Source of the DNA: Drosophila persimilis | Taxonomy: Eukaryota; Arthropoda; Insecta; Diptera; Drosophilidae | Reading direction: 5' to 3' | DNA: 64,000 nucleotides | Assembly: GCF_003286085.1 (NCBI RefSeq) | Contig: NW_020825313.1 | Span: 2,232,001 to 2,296,000 of the forward strand | In this document: positions 56,470 through 64,000 of the stretch, one piece after another | Layout of the letters: every line of letters starts with the position of its first letter | Position numbering within the stretch: position 1 is the first letter of the stretch | Translations under genes and position numbers: made by a program | Notes under the pieces: generated by a model | Database searches by the model: none | Told to the model about the DNA's origin: nothing | Seen by the model: only the letters and a program-made list of their open reading frames with translations

Positions 56470-59400
56470 TGGGTTGCCGCGCTTGAAGGCAGTTTAGAAC
56501 CTCCCTGATCGCTATATCTTCCGCCTTGGAGACGCTATATTGATTTGGTAGCTTAATTGAGAGCCTTATGTTTAGCTGTTCATAGTAGATTCCTCCTCCG
56601 ACTCTGTCGTACAGCTTCGATCCATCCGTGAAGATGCTTATGGCCCCATCTGAGCCTGGAAGTCCCTCGAGCCATTCGTCTCTGTAAGGGATGATTGTAT
56701 TGTAAGGTGTACTCTCTTGGAACTTGGTAGTCCATTTTAGCGGGGACGATGTTGCTCTTGTCTAGTATGGTCGAGTGGCCTATGCGCTGTGGCACCTATT
56801 GATACATAGGGCGGCAGTTCTCTGAACTTTGCCAAGTTGTTTGGTGATCGTCCTTTTTGATAGGGCCAGCCACCACACCGTAACTCCGTAGAGTAATATT
56901 GGTCTAACTATTGCTAGATATATCCATTTGACAATACTTGGGTTCATTAGCCCAATGCATTGGGAATTCCGCCCAGTGTGCAATGGCTTTCTTACATGTG
57001 CAGAGTGAAGTCGTTGCCTTCTTCAGTCTATCTTTGATATTTAGGTTCCAATCAAGCTTCTTGTCAATTATAGTTGATAATTATCAACCCTAAGTTACTG
57101 GTACTGTCGCTTAAGGACAGCTTTGCGGTCATTAAGTCGCAGAGTGTTTGGGGATATTTTCCCGATAAGATAATTGCAACGTCGTCCGCGTAAGCCATGA
57201 CTTTGCAGATCCCCCTTCCAGGCCGCATAGAATCTTGTTGACTGCTATGTTCCACTGAAGAGGAGACAGGACACCACCTTTCGGGGTGCCTCTGTTGACA
57301 TGCCTTGACTGGGCGGACGGTCTCATCGATGTTGTCACTGTCCTGCATATGAGCAATGAGCATCACCAAGTGACGGTGCACCCCCAGGTCAGTCAGGGCT
57401 TCTGTAATGGCGCCCGGTATAACGTTATTGAAGGCTCCCTCAATATCGAGGAAAGCCGTTAGCGAGTACTCTTTGTGATGCATAGATAGCCATGCTGTGC
57501 ACTTGAGTGCACCTGAGGTCTTATGGTTCTCTTCAGTTGCAGCCCGCCAGGTCTCTCAAAGGTTTTGAGGAAGAACGACGATAGACTGATTGGTCTTTAG
57601 TCTTTTGCAATTAAATGTGAGGATTTCCCTGCTTTGTGGATGAAGACTATCTTTGTCTTAAGCCAAGCTCGCGATATTGCACACACAGCCAGCATCATCC
57701 TGAAGATACCTTAGCCGGTCCGGGGCTGGCGATTTAAACGGTTTGAGGCTGTTTATTGCCGGCTTACGTTCCGTTTTGTGAAGATGTGATCCATCGAGGT
57801 TACCGATCCCTCTCGTTAGTTGTACACCAGGGCAAAAGCGTGTAGAGTTGAATGCGTAGGGACTCCTCACTGTAGTTGGTCCACGTACCATCATTCCTTT
57901 TAAGATACGCTTCCGAGGGGTTAGTTTTCGAGAGGATCTTGCGTAGCCTAGCGGCCTCTGACGTTTCCTCTATTTCCGAGAAAAACTTTTTCCTTTTAAT
58001 ATAGTGCCAGATTGATTTTGTAGTCTGCCCAGTGGTTCTTTTGATTTCTATTTGTTTTGACCACACGGAGAGTTTCTTTTTCCCCATAGGATTGCTAGAG
58101 GGGCATGCTGCCGTGCTATAATTATGGAGCAGAAAGATATTTAGTTGCTTTCTGGCCAGAATACTGGAGCGGGTTTTACTTTCATTTTGAGGTACAATCA
58201 TCTTTACTCCCTTATCCTTAGCCCAAAAACCTTGTCTCTCACAATCCAAGATTCCTGGACTAGGACTACGTCCGCTCAACTCTCTTCAAAGCAGAGTATA
58301 AGAGCAGCGAATGCTGCTGTATAGTAGTGGAAATTGATCTGAAGGAGCCTTAAGGACATCCTTTGAGATCCCCACCATTATATGTGGGTGTCTAAGTCGT
58401 CTTCGACTTCCTCGTCTGACATATCACCTGAAATTCACGTCTCAGCGTGCTGTCTTTGAAGTAGCCTTCCAGGTCTATCTCCGTATCGTCGCCGGATGCT
58501 TCGATTTCCGAGGCAGCGTCTTGCTCGACTGGCTTGTCGACAGGACGCGCCCTGGCCGCTGCATCCGACTTGTAGACCATTACGGTCATTACGATGAACC
58601 CAAAGTTTGGCAGCCTCAATCGGCGCCAGTGACTCCTTATTAAGGACGCCCACCGCTTGGTTTGTAAGACCCTGTGACAACTACACATTGACCACCTTCC
58701 AGTCCGATGTTGGAAGGTAGGGGTTGCATCTCTGCAGTATTTTCAGGATGTGATCCGGCTCTTTAATGGAGGCGGGCACCCAGACTCTTGCCCTTGGTCT
58801 ACTGGGAAATTTGCTCCACTCTACAGTGACGAGCTTCGCCCCTGGGTAGACCTCTCCGACTTGCGCTACCGCTGCTTTGTACAGCTGTACGGGGCGTTCG
58901 TTTTCGCAGGCTATAATTTTGTTGCAGCCCTGTCACCAACCCATGTCCTTGCAGACTGGAGGGGACCGTGCTGCTTTTCCAAAAGCTCAAATCAGCGTTC
59001 GGCTAGTGCCGCTTCCACCCACTTTCACTGGTTCCTAGTTCTTGAGTCTGCGCTGCCTTTATCCAGGATGCCAATCAGCGTTCTCTCTCTGACGATCTGC
59101 GCGAACGATGTGTTTGGCAGTACTCTTGGTGCTGGCCCAGGAGTGCCCTTCGAGCGTTGCCATTTTGGCTGAGGGGCCAAAATCGCTTCTTCGGCGCTTC
59201 TGTGCGAAAGTTCGGCATCACCTTCGAAGCCCACTTCACTTTTTTGAGCCACATGACCGTTGGGCTGGACATCTGGCTTGTGCTCTGCCGACGGACTATG
59301 TTACCAGCACTTCTCCTTTCGGCGTATGTAAATGTTTTGCCTTGGACGCTAGTCGATGGCAAGTCGTCCCCCGCCACTTTACCAGCAGGCAGAGCAGACA

Positions 59401-59640
59401 CAGGATTGCATAGCCACTCAACCAAAGGATCGGTCTTGGGAGTCGTTTTACCACCCACCCCGAATCCGGTAATGTTCTCCCTAGCGTCTTCCGCTGCGCA
59501 GGGTTTCTCTGCTGTGTTGCGGGCTAGGACAGGCCTTTTGGTCGCTGCCTTTATATGTTTGGGATTTGGGGACTGTCAGACTCATTTTTGTTTTTTATTT
59601 GTTTCTTCTCACCGCTTCTCACCATTCTGTGGTCTTTAAA
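56470..59640 (-). mobile_element. LOA-type LINE: ORF1 pieces, RT and RNase H
   Basis: Minus strand, 5' to 3': ORF1-like frames 59458-58392 (Ser/Pro/Lys-rich; TEAPKKRFWPLSQNGNARRA, then EIDLEGYFKDSTLRREFQ); linker frame 58279-57800 (KRTTGQTTKSIWHYIKRKKF, RNDGTWTNYSEESLRIQL); RT beginning near 57760 (AINSLKPFKSPAPDRL), blocks with TAFLDIEGAFNNVIPGAI and VMAYADDVAIILSGKYPQTL (57483-57064); thumb with PSIVKWIYLAIVRPILLYG (56983-56780); and an RNase H start (DGSKLYDRVGGGIYYEQLN, about 56640-56570). The AP endonuclease is missing between ORF1 and the linker. The Y-A-D-D site is kept but frames are broken. An RNase H domain after RT fits the LOA/I group. Confidence 0.75.
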
Positions 59641-59755
59641 GAAACTGCGAAACTATCTTTATTGATATGCAATGACTGCATCTTACAATTTTCGATGCAC
59701 CATGAAGTGGTCCGTGTGACTCCAGCAGAAGACTTTTAACACCGATCCCAGGCAC
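59641..59755. other. Spacer between LOA and CR1 elements
   Basis: No recognisable content. Confidence 0.4.
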
Positions 59756-61020
59756 ACCGCACAGGTACAGGGAATTATAATTCGAGCATAATATTCTAAA
59801 CGGTTCATGCAAGGAATAATTTTATCTACAAAGTGGAAGGGACAACAGTATATAGTTTCTAGTGACTCTAATTGGAATCGTGAAGTTTATGCGACTCAAC
59901 AGATCACGGTATCGACGACTTGAACAAGTTGTGCATAAAAATCACAATAAGCATTATTCTACGGTCAAGTAAGCATGGGAGGTTTACTAATAGCAATCTA
60001 CTAGAGTAAGATGGAATTCTCACACCCGCATCTCAGTTGAGGACCCGTAGAGAAAGGATAAAAAGTTTTTCTGGACTGATTCTTTACGGTCCTCGTGTAA
60101 TTTGTACTGAGGGCACCATACACAGGAGCAGTATTCCAAGATCATACGAGCTAGCGAGATATAGAGAGTCCTTGTTAAAAAGGGGTCGTCAAATTCCTTT
60201 GACCACATCTTTATAAACCCAAGCACGCCCATGACCTTATTTACCATGGTTGAAACGTATTCAGAAAACTTTAGCTTGGCGACATGTTATATAAGAGACC
60301 ACCCACCAGGGTAATTCTCTCAAGAGAACTTTCATAACGATGAAATGTCATTACTTTGCATTTCGAGGCATTAAGGTGTAACAAGTTTGCACAACATCAT
60401 GACTGAAAGTTATTGAGATCGGATTGCATGCGAGAATGAAATGAAATTTTCTTATACTGGACACACCCCTTAACATCATCAGCATTCTCGAGAGTATGTT
60501 AATACTAAAGGCAGGTCATTAATAAAGAGTGTAAGAAGTAAGGGGCCAAGATGGCTGCCCGTATACATGAGTATTCAAGAGTGTGTTAATACCGAAGGCA
60601 GGTCATTAATAAACAGTGTGAAGAGTAAGGGGCCAAGATGGCTGCCCTGTGGTACTCCAGAAGTAATCTTGACTGGTGAAGAGAGGGAGTCCGTAGATAT
60701 GGAATAGCCGATAATTTGGATATACCTCCATATTTATTTTCATCAGACTAACTTTTTTATAGAGAGGAATTATAAACGATTCCTTCCAGATCGGGGGGAA
60801 GCAAAAGGAATCAATGGACAGGGCGAATAGTTTAAGCAAGGGTCCACACAGAGCGTCAGCGCACTACCTGAGTACACAACCTGGAACCCCGTCTGGACCC
60901 GGTGAAAACACCGGCTTAACTAGTCGAAGATCATGAAGTTGAGAACGTTCATTTCACAAGGGACTGAAAATGCCGTTCGACCCCGGCAATCATGTTATGG
61001 TGGGATCCCCTACAGTTATT
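59756..61020 (-). mobile_element. CR1-clade LINE fragment with internal duplication
   Basis: The minus strand matches the RT C-terminus and upstream RT of the CR1 family: 60247-60020 encodes KVMGVLGFIKMWSKEFDDPF and SCVWCPQYKLHEDRKESVQK; 60839-60606 encodes LFALSIDSFCFPPIWKESFI. A stretch of about 65 bases with CATTAATAAAGAGTGT is present twice (about 60517-60560 and 60605-60650). The upstream end reaches SPGPDGVPGCVL near 60890. Confidence 0.75.
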
Positions 61021-61126
61021 TAGGCACCACAGGCCGAGTACCTGTGGTGGCAATATCCGGAGGTCCGTGACGTCTATTTACTATTTACTATAGATGGAAG
61101 CTTGCGGAAACCAGGAGATGGACGCT

Positions 61127-61586
61127 TCAGACGTTGTTGAGAAATGAGCTTCGTAGTTTTTAGTTCAATGTTCATGTATATTACAACTGCCTTATTCATA
61201 CGCTCATGATTGCATTGCACCGCTTAAGTAACTATTTTTACGCGCATAGCTGTGTTGTTATTGCTCGTGTCCAAAACATAGCTGTAATGTTCTCACACGT
61301 ATAGCTAAAGCCCGCAGCTGCACACGCATACAACGATGTGTACCGTTTTGCATTGGACCGTCGCATCGCCTAATCTTTTAATTCCCTTTTGGCTCGACTT
61401 CTTTTGTGGAGTGGAAGTTAGTCGAAGTCTCTAGATGAAACCAACTGCACGCATAGTTTATACCGCCGCATCATAGACACCCCCGCTATTCTTATACATG
61501 TGTAACATATTAAATAACCAATATATGAAAATAAATAAGCTCAATATATTAAAAGATTATACAGTCCACTAAATCATAACCATAGC
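61127..61586 (+). repeat. BEL/Pao LTR (5' LTR)
   Basis: Starts TGTTGAGAAATGAGCTTCG, ends near ...CATAACCATAGCA, followed by AATTTTGGTCCTTCCAGCCG, the primer-binding site region. Homologous to 14103-14446; it has extra internal sequence (CAAAACATAGCTGTAATGTT near 61272). Confidence 0.8.
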
Positions 61587-61589
61587 AAA

Positions 61590-62491
61590 TTTTGGTCCTT
61601 CCAGCCGGATCTCCGGGTTTGAGTTTATTTTATATACATATTGAGTGATATCGTTGACCGCTGTTCGCCAGGAAGGCCGTAGTGCATCGTCTAATTCAGC
61701 AACGTGTTGCCTGCAAATCCCAACCAACTCGCGTGGGTACGGAGGCTCAAGAGTTTGTACAGTCATGTACTTCTGTGCAAACATTAGAGCACAAGTTGGA
61801 CCGACTGGTTGCAACTTTCAACCGCTTTATGGAGCTCTCTTAAGAGCTGGTCCAATATAATGATGAAGATGAATACGTGGATCCGGATTTGGATATCCCC
61901 GATTATGAGAAACGGTTCTTTAGTGAGCATAGTATTTTCAGTGAAGCCATACGTGACCGGAGCAGTCACGATAATGAGCACGACAACTCAAATCTACTTC
62001 TATCGAACACTGTGGAACGCTTATTTGAGGGACCAACTCAACTTCTGAAGAGGATTCGGGACTCATCGGGAACCTCAGAGCTGCAGTTCGAGAAAATACG
62101 CATTCCGACGTTTTCGGGCAGATACGAGGATTGGTGTCAGTTTAGTGGCTTGTTCTTAGGCTCAGTCGACAAGAAGAGTAGTCTGTCCAAGTGCCAAAAG
62201 TTTCATTATTTGAAATCCTATCTGGATGGTGAAGCGTTGTGTCTGATAAAACATATTCCCGTATCGGATGCCAATTACCAAGACGCATGGGAGAGACTCG
62301 AAAATCGCTATAACAAAAAGTCACTGATTGCTCGTTCGTTCATTCAAAACTTTCTTTCGTTGGCAACCGCAAAGGCTTCAAACATCGCCGAGTTGCGTAA
62401 AATAGTCGACACCGCCGACGAAAGTATACGTGGTCTACATGCGCTGAGCTGCGACAGCCGCGATGTGTGGCTGATCCATATCTTGCTCTAG
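61590..62491 (+). pseudogene. BEL/Pao gag, 3'-truncated
   Basis: The frame 61877-62491 has 204 codons: DIPDYEKRFFSEHSIFSEAI, then the DUF1759-type domain IRIPTFSGRYEDWCQFSGLF, LKSYLDGEALCLIKHIPVSD, NYQDAWERLENRYNKKSLIA and RSFIQNFLSLATAKASNIAE. It stops at a TAG where the element seems broken off. The true gag start is probably upstream in the leader frame (61640-61860), where one stop (TAA at 61841) intervenes. The same family as the 11-14 kb element, which lacks part of this domain. Confidence 0.8.
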
Positions 62492-62579
62492 TCTAGTGTT
62501 TTGTTTACTTGTTTCATTACTTGATTTTTAAAGCTTTTTACGCAATAATTTTAATATACCTTTAGTTTTTGCTGTGATT

Positions 62580-62742
62580 TTTATACCCGATACTCAAAAT
62601 GAGTATTGGGGTATACTAGATTTGTGGTAAAAGTGGATGTGTGTAATGTCCAGAAGGAATCGTTTCCGACCCCATAAAGTATATATATTCTTGATCAGCA
62701 TCAATAGCCGAGTCGATTGAGCCATGTCTGTCTGTCCGTCCG
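62580..62742 (+). mobile_element. DINE-1/INE-1-like Helitron, 5' end only
   Basis: Starts TTATACCCGATACTCAAAAT and ends abruptly in the tetranucleotide tract at GTCTGTCCGTCCGTG; all internal repeats are missing. Confidence 0.8.
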
Positions 62743-63372
62743 TGCCGAGCTGTAAGGCAACAAATTAACCGTTACCAACACCTCAATATTAGCCTTTACC
62801 GATACTCTAGTGCGATAAGTTTTATGCGATAATGCGATAAGTCGGATGTACGATCGACAAAAGGAAAGAACAGACGTGAAAATAAAGAAACTAATAAAAC
62901 TAAAACCAAGGACCGCGCCAAAATATATTGATCTTTCATATGCAAAATGTATAGTTTGCGAACATCAGGCATCGCTCTCTGCTCTGCTGCTCCCCTGATA
63001 TTTGACCTTTGACATTTCTCCTTCACTTCAGTCGTTGAAGGATAGACCGAACCAGTACTACATAAGGCGTATTGGATTTTGCAGCAAAACCGTCCTGATC
63101 CTCCGACATAGTAATATGCTGCAGACGACAACATGGTTTCCCAGCAAATCTTCTCCTCTTTTACTTTAGCATTTTACGAAAATTACTGAGACTGTTGTTT
63201 GTTGCTTTACCTGTGAGCTTAAGCTTCACCTATATACAGTTGGGTCCTCTTTTTTTTCGAGTGGCTACGTATGCTGGCTCTAATAAAGCTTTTAACATCA
63301 GTCCAGTCATCAGCAAAAAGCATCAATGGCTTCTCCACGTGCTCTTCAAAAAATCTTTTAAACATAATCAGT
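62743..63372. other. 630 bp without recognisable content
   Basis: Contains a 112-codon minus-strand frame (63134-62796) and small plus frames, none with a domain I know. Confidence 0.4.
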
Positions 63373-63373
63373 T

Positions 63374-63690
63374 TTTATACCCGATACTCAAAATTACTCA
63401 TTTTGGGGTATATTAGATTTGTGGTAAAAGTGGATGTGTGTAACGTCCAGAAGGAATCGTTTCCGACCCCATAAAGTATATATATTCTTGATCAGCATCA
63501 ATAGCCGAGTCGGCTATTGTCACTGTTACAAGAATGTTTCAAAACTTTGCCCCGCCTACTTCCGCCCCTACAAAGGGCGAAAATCTGTGGCATCCACAAA
63601 TTCAAAGATACGAGAAAACTGAAAACGCAGAATCGTAGAGGATGACTATATGTTCTAGAGTGTAAAATCTGAATCAGATCGTATAATTGA
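63374..63690 (+). mobile_element. DINE-1/INE-1-like Helitron, partial, with altered end hairpin
   Basis: Starts TTTATACCCGATACTCAAAA, but the hairpin loop reads AAAATTACTCATTTTGGGG instead of AAAATGAGTATTGGGG as in the other copies. Lacks the CTGTCCGTC tract and the first internal unit, and ends near 63690. Confidence 0.75.
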
Positions 63691-63699
63691 CATCGTATG

Positions 63700-63980
63700 A
63701 CATAAATTTTCAGCTTCAGGTTACGCAAAATAGAGAGCACTAAAAGTCAGTTGAAGGATAAGTTAGAAAGAAAACCAGTGTACAATTTGTTTTTGGAAGA
63801 TGGTATTCTTAACAGAAACAATGCTGATTTCGAATTGCTTTATGTTCCGTCAGAAATGGAAAATTGTTGAATAAGAATTGTTCACGTAAAATTGTGCCAT
63901 CTGGGAGTTGACCAATGTATAACCGAGAGTAAGAAACATTATTGGTTTCCGAATATGACCCCAAAAGTTGATACTTTATA
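63700..63980 (+). pseudogene. Ty3/gypsy integrase zinc-binding fragment
   Basis: The plus strand gives KDKLERKPVYNLFLEDGILN, NADFELLYVPSEMENC, a TGA stop at about 63868, then RIVHVKLCHLGVDQCITESK and HYWFPNMTPKVD. This is the H-x3-H type zinc-binding region of a gypsy-class integrase, upstream of the CxxC motif. A stop (TAA) follows at 63978, and the right edge of the window cuts the rest. Confidence 0.7.
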
Positions 63981-64000
63981 AAAATAGCATAGACTTAGTA

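Noticed and set aside
59157-59639. 160-codon plus-strand frame as a gene
   Set aside because: Antisense to the LOA ORF1 region; hydrophobic composition arises from the complementary Lys/Pro/Ser codons.

Overview
The window is a transposon graveyard from a Drosophila-like fly, with one recognisable host gene in the middle. The organism call rests on four things: short fly-type introns (55-74 bp) in that gene; many DINE-1/INE-1-type Helitron copies (ends like TATACCCGATACTCAAAAT and a CTGTCCGTCCGTC tract); CR1- and LOA-clade LINEs; and BEL/Pao, Ty3/gypsy and Tc1 relics. The DINE-1 type and the LOA-type LINEs recall the obscura group, but that placement is from memory and uncertain.

The host gene (32333-35640, +) is the 3' half of an LDL-receptor-related protein. 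It has eight exons, YWTD propellers alternating with EGF modules, one membrane segment and a short tail with an NPNY motif. The architecture best fits Lrp4 rather than arrow (LRP5/6). The 5' exons are not in the 32 kb to its left, so the left half is probably a transposon-filled intron, or the gene is truncated. Downstream (35925-36296) lies a candidate small two-exon gene whose product starts with a hydrophobic leader. The other host-derived sequence is an uninterrupted 70-codon copy of ribosomal protein L38 (55576-55788, -), lodged inside a dead gypsy reverse transcriptase.

Left part (1-32 kb): a direct duplication of about 1.8 kb (1-1840 and 4028-5900) carries an LTR-like sequence and the end of a LOA-type LINE, with a decayed BEL/Pao pol between the copies. 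Then come CR1 pieces (6.1-7.45, 8.9-11.0, 14.6-15.5 kb), a BEL/Pao element with its LTR (11.0-14.4 kb), DINE-1 remnants, BEL RT and gypsy integrase pieces (17.4-18.5 kb), a Tc1 transposase end (20.6 kb), a DINE-1 followed directly by the most complete CR1 (25.4-29.0 kb), and a DINE-1 split by a solo LTR with an ATAT target duplication (29.8-31.3 kb).

Right part (36.6-64 kb): DINE-1, a CR1 3' end, a 96-bp tandem repeat, a 25-bp-arm inverted repeat, a gypsy integrase C-terminus, a deleted minus-strand BEL with LTR and polypurine tract, a nearly complete BEL/Pao element with both LTRs (44082-50611), a tandem array of an internally deleted BEL derivative interrupted by DINE-1 (51-54.9 kb), gypsy pol with the RpL38 copy, a LOA LINE with RNase H (56.5-59.6 kb), CR1, a BEL LTR plus gag (61.1-62.5 kb), two truncated DINE-1 copies and a gypsy integrase zinc-binding piece at the right edge. 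No transposon ORF looks fully intact. I saw no rRNA or CRISPR array, and no tRNA by eye.
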